Counted from the first letter of the stretch, positions 17,475-26,629 are shown. The stretch: 64,000 nucleotides of DNA from UMGS1851 sp900555605 (GCA_902472555.1 CABROF010000002.1:1-64000); one strand, 5' to 3'. Program-made: numbers and translations. The notes: generated by a model from the letters alone, not told the origin.

Positions 17475-19553
17475 GTGGCGGCAATCGCACAGTTTGAGGT
17501 AGTATCCGAATATACGCCGTCGGGAGATCAGCCGGAGGCAATCGCAGGGCTGTCAAAAGGAATTTTAGAGGGGGATGTCAATCAGACACTGCTCGGCGTA
17601 ACAGGTTCCGGAAAAACATATACCATTGCAAAGGTTATCGAACAGGTCCAGAAGCCCACGCTTGTTATCGCACATAATAAGACCCTGGCCGCACAGCTCT
17701 GCAGTGAATTTAAAGAATTTTTTCCGCATAACGCAGTGGAATTTTTTGTTTCCTATTATGATTATTATCAGCCGGAGGCCTATATTCCGTCCACAGATAC
17801 CTATATTGAAAAAGATGCCTCGATTAATGAAGAGATTGACCGCCTGCGGCATTCTGCCACTGCTGCGCTGTTTGAGCGCCGGGATGTCATTATCGTGGCC
17901 AGCGTTTCCTGTATTTACGGATTGGGTGATCCGGAGGACTATACGGATCTGATGGTTTCTCTTCGCCCCGGCATGATCCGGGACCGGGACGATATCATCC
18001 GAAAACTGGTAGATATCCAGTATACGCGAAATGAAATCGACTTTCACCGAAATACGTTTCGCGTAAAGGGCGACACCTTGGAGATTATGCCCTCTGACAC
18101 CAACAACCGGATCATGCGCATAGAATTCTTCGGCGACGAAATCGAACGAATCGTGGAATTGGATGCCATTACCGGAGAAAAATATGGGCTGCGAAATCAT
18201 CTGGCCATCTTTCCTGCCTCCCATTATGCGACGAAACGGGATAAAATGCTGTTTGCAGTCGATCAGATTCTTGAAGAAATGGAACAGCGGCTTGCCTACT
18301 TCCGTCAGGAAGGCAAGATTGTGGAAGCCTACCGGCTGGAACAAAAAACAAGATATGATATGGAAATGCTGCGTGAAACCGGATTTTGTGCTGGAATTGA
18401 AAATTATTCCAGAGTAATCAGCGGCAGGAAGCCTGGAAGCGCACCCTACACCTTAATGGACTATTTTCCGGAGGATTTTCTTCTGGTGGTGGACGAGTCT
18501 CATGTGACAATTCCCCAGATCCGGGCAATGTACAACGGGGACAGGGCGAGAAAAAAGGCCCTTGTAGATTACGGCTTTCGTCTGCCCTCCGCTTATGACA
18601 ACCGCCCGCTGACATTTTCCGAATTCGAGGAAAAAATCAATCAGATTATTTATGTCAGCGCAACGCCGGCGGAATATGAACGCAGCCGCTCCACAAATAT
18701 TGTGGAACAGATCATTCGGCCCACCGGTTTGATCGATCCGGAAATTTCCGTTCGGCCGGTAGAGGGACAGATTGACGATTTGATTAAAGAAATACGAGAA
18801 ATCAGCAAACGCGGAGAACGCGTTTTAGTAACCACGCTGACGAAACGCATGGCTGAAAATCTGACGGATTATTTTACCGACATGGGGATTCGGGTCCGAT
18901 ATCTGCATTCGGACATCAAGACCATTGAGCGTACGGAAATTCTCCGGGACCTGCGGGCCGGTGAATTTGACGTTTTAGTGGGAATCAACCTGCTTCGGGA
19001 GGGACTGGATCTGCCTGAGGTGGCTTTAGTCGCAATTCTTGACGCAGACAAAGAAGGGTTTCTGCGCAGTGAGACCTCCCTGGTGCAGACTATCGGCAGA
19101 GCCGCCAGAAACGCCAAGGGAAAAGTCATTATGTACGCAGACCATATCACGAACTCCATGGCATACGCCATCAATGAAACAAACCGCCGCCGGCAGATTC
19201 AGCAGGAGTACAATGAAATTCACGGTATCACGCCGAAAACCATCGTAAAAAGTATCCGTGACGTCATTGAGTCTACCACGCAGTCCGATGAGACCGGCGG
19301 CAGGAATCAGCTGGCAAAAATATTAGGCTTTGAGCAAAGCGCCGGCAGGGCCGGCAAAAAAAAGGAGAAACGAAGAGGCGGCAAAGCCGCTGAGTTTGGT
19401 ATCGTCTTAACTGATGAAGAACAACAGATGCCGATTCCACTGCTGATTGAAGCACTCACACAAAAAATGGCGGAGGCGGCCGGCGAGCTGCGGTATGAGG
19501 AAGCCGCCAGGTACCGGGATATGATCAAGCGTCTGAACGAAATGCAGCAATAA
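17475..19553 (+). CDS. uvrB: Excinuclease ABC subunit B
   Basis: DNA-unwinding, damage-verifying subunit of nucleotide excision repair. Walker A is LLGVTGSGKTYTIAKVI. The beta-hairpin region reads SYYDYYQPEAYIPSTDTYIE. Helicase motifs LLVVDESHVTIPQ, GINLLREGLDLPEVALVAIL and QTIGRAARNAKG are present, and the C-terminal UVR motif (LRYEEAARYRDMIKRLNEMQ) binds UvrC. The start is uncertain. Homologues begin with Met followed by a segment like the AQFEVVSEYTPSGDQPEAI seen here, and the codon at that Met position (17484) is ATC, eight bases after AGGGGG. The nearest standard codon is GTG at 17475, inside that ribosome-binding sequence. The coordinate given uses the GTG. Confidence 0.96.
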   Translation: MAAIAQFEVVSEYTPSGDQPEAIAGLSKGILEGDVNQTLLGVTGSGKTYTIAKVIEQVQKPTLVIAHNKTLAAQLCSEFKEFFPHNAVEFFVSYYDYYQPEAYIPSTDTYIEKDASINEEIDRLRHSATAALFERRDVIIVASVSCIYGLGDPEDYTDLMVSLRPGMIRDRDDIIRKLVDIQYTRNEIDFHRNTFRVKGDTLEIMPSDTNNRIMRIEFFGDEIERIVELDAITGEKYGLRNHLAIFPASHYATKRDKMLFAVDQILEEMEQRLAYFRQEGKIVEAYRLEQKTRYDMEMLRETGFCAGIENYSRVISGRKPGSAPYTLMDYFPEDFLLVVDESHVTIPQIRAMYNGDRARKKALVDYGFRLPSAYDNRPLTFSEFEEKINQIIYVSATPAEYERSRSTNIVEQIIRPTGLIDPEISVRPVEGQIDDLIKEIREISKRGERVLVTTLTKRMAENLTDYFTDMGIRVRYLHSDIKTIERTEILRDLRAGEFDVLVGINLLREGLDLPEVALVAILDADKEGFLRSETSLVQTIGRAARNAKGKVIMYADHITNSMAYAINETNRRRQIQQEYNEIHGITPKTIVKSIRDVIESTTQSDETGGRNQLAKILGFEQSAGRAGKKKEKRRGGKAAEFGIVLTDEEQQMPIPLLIEALTQKMAEAAGELRYEEAARYRDMIKRLNEMQQ

Positions 19554-19559
19554 ACAAAA

Positions 19560-19582
19560 AAATGCCGCTTACCGCGGCATTT
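19560..19582. terminator. Bidirectional intrinsic terminator between uvrB and the nucleoside importer
   Basis: AAATGCCGC and GCGGCATTT form a nine-pair stem with loop TTACC. On the minus strand seven T residues follow, so it ends the importer operon. It also lies directly after the uvrB stop and can serve both converging transcripts. Confidence 0.85.
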
Positions 19583-19627
19583 GGAATTCGTTCAAGCGAC
19601 CCGTATCGTTTCCCCGCAGACCACTGG

Positions 19628-20620
19628 TCAGCGGTCCTCTCTATAGTAATTGATCCCCATAGCAGAAGGCTGCTGGCTGTTTTTTTTGCGCATAACAGAG
19701 GTCAGCACCAAAACCGCGGCAGTAATCATAAACGGCAGCGCCTGATATAATTGCGCAGGCACCTGATTCAGCCAACTGAGTGCATGCGGAAAGGCAGATG
19801 CCAGAGAATCGCTGTATACCTGAAGCGTATTGAAAAATCCAAACACAAAGGTTCCGAATATGGCGGCAGCCGTGTTCCAATTCACAAAAATCACCAGCGC
19901 AATGGCAATCCACCCGTACCCATTGATCCAGCAGTTGCTGCCTTCAAAGTTTCCGCTCAGATTCAGTCCCATATACAGCCCGCCGATCCCCATAATCCCG
20001 GAACCGGCCATAATATGAAGATATTTGTACAAATTTACATTTACACCCACCGCATCCGCCGCCGCGGGATTTTCCCCCACAGACCTGAGTTTCAATCCGG
20101 GCTTTGTATATTTCAGGTACCACCAAATAAAGACTGCAATCGCAACACCTAAATAGATAAAAATATTGTGGGAAAACAGCACCTTTCCCAGCACCGGAAT
20201 TTTGCTGAGGAACGGTATCTCTATGGGCTGAAAGCCACTCACTACCCCAGAATGTTCCTTATATACAGGCCATTTCTCCCCAAGACCGTTTCCAACAAAA
20301 TAATACAAGCCTAAGCCAAACGTGGTGATTGTCAAACCGGTAACATTTTGGTTGGCCTGCAGTGTCACAGTCAAAAACGCAAACAGCAGACCGCATAATG
20401 CAGCAAAAAGAAACGCGCAGAGGATAGCAACAGCCATATTGTCCGCCTGGCAGCCGATCAAATAGCCGCCGATGGCGCCTACGGCCATGGTCCCCTCAAC
20501 TCCTAAGTTCAGGCTGCCCGACTTTTCCGTAAGGATTTCACCTACGGTTCCGTAAAGCAAGGCAATATTGTAAACAATGATATTAAACAAAAACAAAGTA
20601 AAAGTTTCAAGTGAATCCAT
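19628..20620 (-). CDS. Nucleoside-type ABC transporter permease (NupQ-like)
   Basis: A 330-residue membrane permease of the BPD_transp_2 (ribose/BMP) family, with about nine to ten hydrophobic segments. Signature regions are LYGTVGEILTEKSGSLNLG and VGAIGGYLIG, then AVGENP-like RSVGENPAAADAVGVNVNLY, which is the cytoplasmic loop that contacts the ATPase. It pairs with the permease encoded 18 bp upstream to make the transmembrane channel. As last gene of the operon it ends just before the bidirectional terminator. Substrate is likely guanosine or other nucleosides by analogy with NupNOPQ; this is inference. Confidence 0.92.
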   Translation of the reverse strand: MDSLETFTLFLFNIIVYNIALLYGTVGEILTEKSGSLNLGVEGTMAVGAIGGYLIGCQADNMAVAILCAFLFAALCGLLFAFLTVTLQANQNVTGLTITTFGLGLYYFVGNGLGEKWPVYKEHSGVVSGFQPIEIPFLSKIPVLGKVLFSHNIFIYLGVAIAVFIWWYLKYTKPGLKLRSVGENPAAADAVGVNVNLYKYLHIMAGSGIMGIGGLYMGLNLSGNFEGSNCWINGYGWIAIALVIFVNWNTAAAIFGTFVFGFFNTLQVYSDSLASAFPHALSWLNQVPAQLYQALPFMITAAVLVLTSVMRKKNSQQPSAMGINYYREDR

Positions 20621-20638
20621 ACATCCCCAGGCCTTTCT

Positions 20639-21757
20639 TTACTGCGCACGCTTCGGACGGTCTATGACGACCTTGAAACGAATAAAAAAATCCGCCGCCA
20701 ATATTACAAATAAAACAATACCTTGGATTAAATCCGCAAAATGGCTGTCTACTGCAGTAAAATTTGTACTCGCAACGCGGCAGCCGAACTGCAGGATGCT
20801 GATTAGGACAGAAGTCACGACAACTCCTAACGGATTCAGCTTTGCAAGCCATGCCACAATGATTCCCGTCCAGCCGACACTATTTGTAATCGTGACGGAA
20901 AGCGCCTGTGCGCTCGATACATGGAGCGCGCCGGAAAGGCCGATCAAAAACGCAGAAAAAAACATGGTTCTGCAGATGATTCTATTTACCTTCATACCCG
21001 CATAACGCGCAGTGCTCAGGCTATCCCCCACCACCGAGATTTCATAGCCGTGCTTTGTTCTCTTCAGATAAATATAAATCAGCGCCACAAGCAGCACGGC
21101 AAAAAGCAGCGAAATATTTAAAGAAAATTTACCGATCTTGATGGCAGGCATCCAAGCGGCCTCCGGAATTTTTGTAAATACAGGACGTTCTGACTCTTTT
21201 TGCAGAAAAATATTCCAGCCGCTTTTGGTTTCTCCAAAGAATTTCAGCAAATACAGCGCAATATAGTTGAGCATCAGCGTCATCAGGGTTTCATTTGTCC
21301 CAAACTTGACCTTTAGGGCAGCCGTCATCAGTCCGTACAAACCGCCTGCCAAGCCTCCGCAGAGCGCCATACAGAGCAAAAACAGAAAGGTATTGGTATC
21401 GGCAGGTAAAAGCATCGCAGTCGTTGCCGCGGTAATTGCGCCTACAATAAACTGTCCTTCGCCTCCGATATTCCAAAATTTCATTTTAAAGGCCAGCGAC
21501 AGGCCCAGCGAGGTAATCAGCAGGGGCACAAACTGTTTAATCAGATTTTCCACGGATTTATACGCAAATTTGTTGCCGATGGTACCTACCGTAATCATAT
21601 CCGTATAAAATTCCAAAGGCGCGGCATCCAGGGAAAGCAGTAAAAGCGCACCGATTCCGAGAGATAACAAAACAGCCCCAAAATACAATAAAATCAAATA
21701 TGGTGTTTTCAGCGCCTCGCGCTTGACGACTCTGATTATGGACGTCCGACTTTTCAT
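20639..21757 (-). CDS. Nucleoside-type ABC transporter permease (NupP-like)
   Basis: The partner permease, 372 residues, also of the BPD_transp_2 family. The N-terminus is cytosolic and basic, followed by a first membrane helix (LILLYFGAVLLSLGIGALLLLS read in two parts). Family landmarks are FWNIGGEGQFIVGAI, GTNETLMTLMLNYIALYL and the coupling loop KHGYEISVVGDSLSTARYAGM. The start codon overlaps the stop of the ATPase gene in an ATGA, which indicates translational coupling. Together with the second permease it should form the heterodimeric pore. Ribose-type binding-protein systems use one permease gene; two, as here, is typical of BMP/nucleoside systems. Confidence 0.92.
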   Translation of the reverse strand: MKSRTSIIRVVKREALKTPYLILLYFGAVLLSLGIGALLLLSLDAAPLEFYTDMITVGTIGNKFAYKSVENLIKQFVPLLITSLGLSLAFKMKFWNIGGEGQFIVGAITAATTAMLLPADTNTFLFLLCMALCGGLAGGLYGLMTAALKVKFGTNETLMTLMLNYIALYLLKFFGETKSGWNIFLQKESERPVFTKIPEAAWMPAIKIGKFSLNISLLFAVLLVALIYIYLKRTKHGYEISVVGDSLSTARYAGMKVNRIICRTMFFSAFLIGLSGALHVSSAQALSVTITNSVGWTGIIVAWLAKLNPLGVVVTSVLISILQFGCRVASTNFTAVDSHFADLIQGIVLFVILAADFFIRFKVVIDRPKRAQ

Positions 21758-23352
21758 ACGTTGCCGTCCTCCCCTGCCGCAATTCCGGAGTCTCTTGGAA
21801 TGCCGGCCGTCTTGCCGTTGATTTCTGATATATCCAAAGCGCCGGTCATCATCAGGCCTAAATTTTCTTTCGATACCTTATGTGCATGTACCACACCCAT
21901 CAGCCGGCCGTGGCAAAGTACCATGATCTTATCGCACAGCGCCATCATGACATCAAGGTCCTCCCCTACAAATAAAATGCCCACACCATTCTTTTTTTGC
22001 TCATTTAAAATATCATATATCGCATAGGAGGAGTTGATATCCAGGCCTCTTACCGGATACGCGGTGACAATCACATTGGGGGCGGAATCAATCTCCCTTC
22101 CGACAAGCACTTTCTGCACGTTTCCCCCGGAAAGCTTTCGTACCGGCGTATCTGCCGACGGCGTTGCGATATTCAGCTTTCGAATAATCTCTTCCGCTTT
22201 TCTTGCAGCCTTTTTCCGGTCTACAAAAGGATTCCACCTGTTTTCCGAATAGGTTTTCAGCATCATATTCTCAGTAATTGACAGCGACGGCGCAAGTCCC
22301 ATCCCAAGCCTGTCCTCCGGAATAAAGCTCATTGAAATTCCTTTTTCTATAATCATCTTGGGAGACATCCCAACAATATTTTCGCCTTTATGTATAATCT
22401 GTCCGCTTTCGACCCGCCTGAGTCCGGCGATGGCCTCGCACAGCTCCTTTTGTCCGCAGCCGGCAATTCCGGCTACTCCCAAAATTTCACCGCCCCGGAT
22501 ATAAAAATTGACATGATCTATGGCAATGGCGCCTTCATCGTTCCGAACCGTCAGATCTCTGATTTCCAGCAGCGGCCGGTCAAAAGAGGTTTCGGGCCGT
22601 TCAATACTCAAATCGACTTTCCTGCCTACCATCATGTCTGTAAGCGCTTGCTCTGAAGTTTCAGCGGTATTTACCGTACCGATATATTCGCCCTTACGCA
22701 AAATAGACACACGGTCGCTGATTTCCATGACCTCGTTTAATTTATGCGTAATTATTACAATGGAATGGCCTTCTGCTTTCATTCTGCGCAGAACGTCAAA
22801 CAGCTTTTGAATTTCCTGAACCGTCAGCACCGCCGTCGGCTCATCGAGAATAATAATACGGGCACCGTAATACAGGACCCGGATGATTTCCAATGTCTGC
22901 TTTTCACTGACAGACATGTTATAGACTTTCTTCCGAGGAGAAAAATCAAATCCAAACCTTGCACTGATTTCGGCTATTCTGTCATACCGCTTTTTGCGCA
23001 ATATAAACTTCTCCGCGCCATGCACGTGATCCGCGCCTATCCAGATGTTATCCGCGGCAGAAAATACGTCCACTAATTTAAAATGCTGATGCACCATACC
23101 AATCCCGAGACGTTTCGCATCTTCCGGAGAATGGATCGTCACAGGACGGCCGTTGATCCGCACGGTACCGCTGTCAGGCCGGTAAATACCTGACAGCATG
23201 TTCATCAGCGTCGTCTTGCCGGAACCGTTTTCACCGAGCAGGGCGAGGATCTCGCCCTGCTTCACGTTCAGATTTATGTTGCGGTTCGCAACCACACTGC
23301 CAAAGGTTTTTGTGATATTTTCCAGTTCAATCGCGTAATCGGAATCGTTCAT
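21754..23352 (-). CDS. Nucleoside-type ABC transporter ATP-binding protein (NupO-like)
   Basis: A 532-residue protein with two fused ABC domains. The first has a full Walker A (LLGENGSGKTTLMNMLSGIY), Q-loop MVHQHFKLVDVF, signature-like MSVSEKQTLEI and Walker B RIIILDEPTAVLT. The second has a degenerate Walker A (VAGIAGCGQKELCEAIAG), signature KLSGGNVQKVLVGREI and an altered Walker B (VIVTAYPVRGLDINS). This asymmetry is usual in the family. AAGGAGA precedes the start. It follows the binding protein gene by 36 bp and overlaps the first permease gene by four bases. Confidence 0.95.
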   Translation of the reverse strand: MNDSDYAIELENITKTFGSVVANRNINLNVKQGEILALLGENGSGKTTLMNMLSGIYRPDSGTVRINGRPVTIHSPEDAKRLGIGMVHQHFKLVDVFSAADNIWIGADHVHGAEKFILRKKRYDRIAEISARFGFDFSPRKKVYNMSVSEKQTLEIIRVLYYGARIIILDEPTAVLTVQEIQKLFDVLRRMKAEGHSIVIITHKLNEVMEISDRVSILRKGEYIGTVNTAETSEQALTDMMVGRKVDLSIERPETSFDRPLLEIRDLTVRNDEGAIAIDHVNFYIRGGEILGVAGIAGCGQKELCEAIAGLRRVESGQIIHKGENIVGMSPKMIIEKGISMSFIPEDRLGMGLAPSLSITENMMLKTYSENRWNPFVDRKKAARKAEEIIRKLNIATPSADTPVRKLSGGNVQKVLVGREIDSAPNVIVTAYPVRGLDINSSYAIYDILNEQKKNGVGILFVGEDLDVMMALCDKIMVLCHGRLMGVVHAHKVSKENLGLMMTGALDISEINGKTAGIPRDSGIAAGEDGNV

Positions 23353-23388
23353 AAATCTCCTTTTCCTTATATTCTGTCGTATTTCGGC

Positions 23389-24639
23389 TCATTGGCCGGC
23401 CTCAACGCCAGCCACATAATAATTCATGCTGCCGGTAATCACGCCGTCTCTCTGGAATTTTCCGAAATCATTGCTGTCTACGAGCTCCCCTTTATCATTA
23501 TAGCAATAGAAAGTGGTGCCGTCCTCTGAAATCACCGTTCCGCCTTTGTTATCCAACAGCGCTTCTGTCTTCTGCGTAATATTGCCTTCCGCGTCAATAC
23601 TCAGCTTCACATTGGAAAATACATCCCATTCTCCGCTGACCATCAGCGCTCTTACCGCCTCAATGACTTCTTTCGTTCCTTCCGTACAGTTCTTGGAAAG
23701 CGGTGAAATATCAACAAAGCCTTCAGCCAGTCCGCCGTAATAGTTGCCGACCTTTGCCACGAACTCCTTCGGCGTATTCATAGCGGTTTCGATTGCCAGC
23801 TTATAATAAACATCCCAATTCCAAATCGGTGCGGTCAGATGCGCTTTCGGCGCCTGAACCGTCATATCGGAGTTATATCCGCATCCGAAAACGCCATTGT
23901 CTTCAGCAGCAAACTGCGGCTGTGCACTATCGCAGTGCTGGGCAATGACACAGCATTTATAGGTATCAATCAATGCCTGGGCAGCAGACCTTTCCAGTGC
24001 CTCATTCCCCCAGGTGCTGATCTGATTGACATAGACCTTGGCATCGGGGTTCACAGCCTGCGCGCCCATGGTAAACGCGTTGATGCCGCTGCAGGTTTCT
24101 GCATACTCGGTTCCCCAAGCAGCCACATAACCGATATTGTTGTTCTGAAGCTCCAGGGACTTCATACCAGCGGCAATGCCGGAGAGATAACGGGCCTGAT
24201 AGATCCGGCCGAAATAGTTATTGAAGTTCTTATCATTGGAGAGATATCCGGTTGCATGGGAGAAAATAATATCCGCATATTCTTCTTTCGCCGCTGCATC
24301 GTTGAAGGCATTCAGATAGCCGAAGCTGATTCCGATGATCATATCACAGCCTTTTCCCGCAAGCGTATCGATGGCCTTCATAACCGTATCGTAGTCCTCC
24401 GCGGTATTATCAATAATATACAAGTCGTCAGTTGAAAGCTTCAATTGCTTCATTGCCTCTGTGATGCCTTTGTGATGCGCATACGTATAACCGGCAATAT
24501 CCTTCTGGCTGTTAATATAAATCGCCCCGATTTTAAAGCCGTCCTCTTTCTTTTCTTCTTTTTCGTCACAGCCTGTAAATACGGCGCACATGGAAATGCA
24601 CAGTACACAGGCGAGCACGATGGACAAAATCTTCTTCAT
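23389..24639 (-). CDS. BMP-family nucleoside-binding lipoprotein (BmpA/NupN-like)
   Basis: Extracellular substrate-binding lipoprotein of 416 residues. The signal peptide has a lysine-rich start, a hydrophobic core and the lipobox AVFTGC with lipidated Cys24. The mature protein shows BMP-family parts: FKIGAIYINSQKDIAGYTYAH, DMIIGISFGYLNAFNDAA and NNIGYVAAWGTEYAETCSG. A strong AAGGAGG precedes the ATG. It is the first gene of the importer operon, downstream of xpt, with a perfect 19-bp palindrome 42 bases upstream of its start. BMP proteins of this type bind guanosine, adenosine or inosine; the purine setting (xpt next door) fits that. Confidence 0.93.
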   Translation of the reverse strand: MKKILSIVLACVLCISMCAVFTGCDEKEEKKEDGFKIGAIYINSQKDIAGYTYAHHKGITEAMKQLKLSTDDLYIIDNTAEDYDTVMKAIDTLAGKGCDMIIGISFGYLNAFNDAAAKEEYADIIFSHATGYLSNDKNFNNYFGRIYQARYLSGIAAGMKSLELQNNNIGYVAAWGTEYAETCSGINAFTMGAQAVNPDAKVYVNQISTWGNEALERSAAQALIDTYKCCVIAQHCDSAQPQFAAEDNGVFGCGYNSDMTVQAPKAHLTAPIWNWDVYYKLAIETAMNTPKEFVAKVGNYYGGLAEGFVDISPLSKNCTEGTKEVIEAVRALMVSGEWDVFSNVKLSIDAEGNITQKTEALLDNKGGTVISEDGTTFYCYNDKGELVDSNDFGKFQRDGVITGSMNYYVAGVEAGQ

Positions 24640-24680
24640 ACAACAAAACCCTCCTTGCCTTTCGGCTGATCATATGATTT

Positions 24681-24699
24681 ATGTAAATTTAATTTACAT
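24681..24699. promoter_or_regulatory. Perfect 19-bp palindrome upstream of the nucleoside importer operon
   Basis: ATGTAAATTTAATTTACAT: two nine-base arms around one central base. It lies in the 105-bp gap between xpt and the binding protein gene. It is AT-rich and not followed by a T-run, so it is an operator candidate rather than a terminator. A TTGATA (minus strand) lies just upstream but I cannot fix the -10. The regulator is unknown. Confidence 0.7.
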
Positions 24700-24744
24700 C
24701 ATCGTAATATCAAATGCTTTTCTCTTTTGTATGAAGTGCCCGTT

Positions 24745-25326
24745 TTACGGCTGCTGTCTGCGGAAAGTCACGCTTCCCGGTTCCATCCTGTCAATAATAG
24801 CCAAGGACTCGATTCGTATTCCTCGGGCACGAAGCTTGTCCCCGCCTTTTTGAAACCCCTTTTCAATCACGATCCCCGCGCCTGCAAGTGCAGCGCCGGC
24901 CTCGCGGATCATTCCGATCAGCCCCTCGAGCGCAGAGCCGTTTGCAAGAAAGTCATCAATCAGCAGTACCCGGTCCTTTTCACTGAGATATGATTTCTTT
25001 ATAAAAATACTTGTATCACATTGGTGGGTAAACGAATAAATCCGGCCCGTATATACATCTCCGGTTAAATTTGCGGTTCTGCATTTTTTGGCAAACACCA
25101 CCGGTACCTGAAAATATTGGGCCGTAATACACGCGATGCCGATGCCGGAAGCCTCAACCGTGACGATCTTCGTCACGCCGTCACTGCCGAAACGTCTGTG
25201 AAATTCTCTGCCGATCTCACAAAACAAAGCAATATCCATCTGATGATTCAAAAAGCTGTCAACCTTCAGAATATCCCCGTCTTTGACAACGCCGTCTTTT
25301 TGTATTCTTTCTTCCAAAATGTGCAT
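24745..25326 (-). CDS. xpt: Xanthine phosphoribosyltransferase
   Basis: Purine salvage enzyme that converts xanthine and PRPP to XMP, 193 residues from the ATG at 25326 (MHILEERIQKDG), the normal length. The N-terminal part (VDSFLNHQMDIALFCEIG) and the PRPP-binding loop (VLLIDDFLANGSALEGLIGM) are conserved. IVTVEASGIGIACITAQYF is the family motif that contacts the base. GAGGG lies 12 bases upstream of the ATG; a longer reading from a TTG at 25404 is unlikely. It has its own promoter at 25439-25467 and a leader of about 105 bases. I looked for a purine riboswitch core in the leader and did not find one. Confidence 0.94.
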   Translation of the reverse strand: MHILEERIQKDGVVKDGDILKVDSFLNHQMDIALFCEIGREFHRRFGSDGVTKIVTVEASGIGIACITAQYFQVPVVFAKKCRTANLTGDVYTGRIYSFTHQCDTSIFIKKSYLSEKDRVLLIDDFLANGSALEGLIGMIREAGAALAGAGIVIEKGFQKGGDKLRARGIRIESLAIIDRMEPGSVTFRRQQP

Positions 25327-25412
25327 GAATGTTATAACCCTCGATCTGTCGCTGATATTTGACAAGTGCAGCATAAAGTACCGTGAAAAAACAAAAATAT
25401 ACAAATATGAAT

Positions 25413-25441
25413 AACGCCCCCATATTTGCTACGGGAGCATT
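25413..25441. promoter_or_regulatory. Inverted repeat overlapping the xpt promoter start point
   Basis: AACGCCCCCATA (25413-25424) and TACGGGAGCATT (25430-25441) can pair at all 12 positions, with three G-T pairs, around TTTGC. It spans from the -10 box of xpt to about +20, a typical repressor site position. Because the predicted start point falls within it, it is unlikely to act only as an RNA hairpin. Confidence 0.55.
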
Positions 25442-25467
25442 ATATATATTTCTAAATAAAAAATCAA
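25439..25467 (-). promoter_or_regulatory. Sigma-A promoter of xpt
   Basis: On the minus strand TTGATT (25462-25467), a 17-base spacer and a perfect TATAAT (25439-25444). Transcription should start near 25432, about 106 bases before the xpt ATG. Confidence 0.8.
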
Positions 25468-25553
25468 CGTAAAATCTTCACTTTTCAAACACGCCAATTG
25501 TGAAATTTATATGAACGTGCGAAACGCTGTCTTCTGTATAATAAAAGAACCCC

Positions 25554-26558
25554 TTATCGCTGCCTGCGGATAAAGCCGATTTTCTCATAAACATCAGCAA
25601 TGGTCGGCGCGGCAAGGTCTGCAGCGCGTTCTGCATTTCGGCTCAAAATCCTGTCCAGATATGTCCGCTCCTCCATCAGCGTTTCATATCTGCTCCGTAC
25701 CGGTGCAAGCGCTTCCGCCGCCGCAGTCCCCACCGCAACTTTAAAGTCACCGTACCGGCTGTTTGCAAAATCCTTTTCAGTCTGCCCGATGGAAATTCCT
25801 TTGATGGTACTGTAAATCTGAATCAAATTGCTGATGCCGGGCTTGTTCTCAGGGTCATACCGAATCTCGCTGCCGGAATCGGTTACCGCCCGCTTGAATT
25901 TCTTCATAATGCTGTCGGGCTGCTCAACGATCAGCACGAAATTATTCGGATTCCCGTCAGATTTGGACATTTTTCTGTCCGGCTCCTGCAGGCTCATAAT
26001 TTTTGCGCCCTGCTTGGAGATCAGCGGTTCCGGCACAGCAAAGGTCTCACCGTAAATTTTATTGAAACGTTCCGCGATATCCCGCGCCAATTCCAGGTGC
26101 TGCTTTTGGTCCTGTCCGATGGGAACATACTCCGCTTGATAAAGTAAAATGTCCGCCGCCATCAGAACCGGATACGTATACAAGCCTGCATTGATATTAT
26201 CCGCATGACGCTGTGCCTTATCCTTGAACTGTGTCATCCGGTTGAGTTCCCCCATATAAGTATAACAGCCCAGTACCCAAGAAAGCTCCGCATGGGCAGG
26301 CACATGAGACTGCAGAAACAGGATCGTCTTTTCCGGATCTAAGCCGCAGGCCATGTACAGCGCCAGCAGCGCATAAGAGCGTTCCCGCAGCTCGGCAGGA
26401 TTCTGGCGTGCCGTCAGCGTGTGCATATCCACCACGCAATAAAGACACTCATATGCATCCTGCAGCAGCGGAAAATTCCGGAGCGCCCCCAAATAATTTC
26501 CCAGCGTCAGATTCCCGGATGGCTGTACGCCGCTGAAAATTCTTTTTTTCTCTTGCAT
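25554..26558 (-). CDS. trpS: Tryptophanyl-tRNA synthetase
   Basis: Class I aminoacyl-tRNA synthetase of 334 residues. The HIGH-type motif lies in SGVQPSGNLTLGNYLGAL and the KMSKS motif in DRKMSKSDGNPNN. VLMAADILLYQAEYVPIGQDQ and HLELARDIAERFN are conserved in the tryptophan enzyme. The start at 26558 (MQEKKR) has GGTGG at nine bases; an earlier ATG at 26573 overlaps that site. No T-box leader was seen upstream, although a promoter is present at 26630-26657. No tryptophan biosynthesis gene lies nearby. The gene appears to be transcribed alone or with xpt by readthrough. Confidence 0.97.
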   Translation of the reverse strand: MQEKKRIFSGVQPSGNLTLGNYLGALRNFPLLQDAYECLYCVVDMHTLTARQNPAELRERSYALLALYMACGLDPEKTILFLQSHVPAHAELSWVLGCYTYMGELNRMTQFKDKAQRHADNINAGLYTYPVLMAADILLYQAEYVPIGQDQKQHLELARDIAERFNKIYGETFAVPEPLISKQGAKIMSLQEPDRKMSKSDGNPNNFVLIVEQPDSIMKKFKRAVTDSGSEIRYDPENKPGISNLIQIYSTIKGISIGQTEKDFANSRYGDFKVAVGTAAAEALAPVRSRYETLMEERTYLDRILSRNAERAADLAAPTIADVYEKIGFIRRQR

Positions 26559-26629
26559 AATATCGACCACCATGCCTTATGTTCCGCAAAGCGGCCCTCA
26601 AAACGCCGCCGCCTTTCTGCGTGGAATTT

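Noticed and set aside
17565..18344. A 259-codon open frame antisense to uvrB
   Set aside because: It lies wholly within the conserved uvrB coding region and has no recognisable domain.
25326..25440. Purine riboswitch in front of xpt
   Set aside because: The purine aptamer core (conserved junctions and loop pair) was not found in the leader of about 105 bases.
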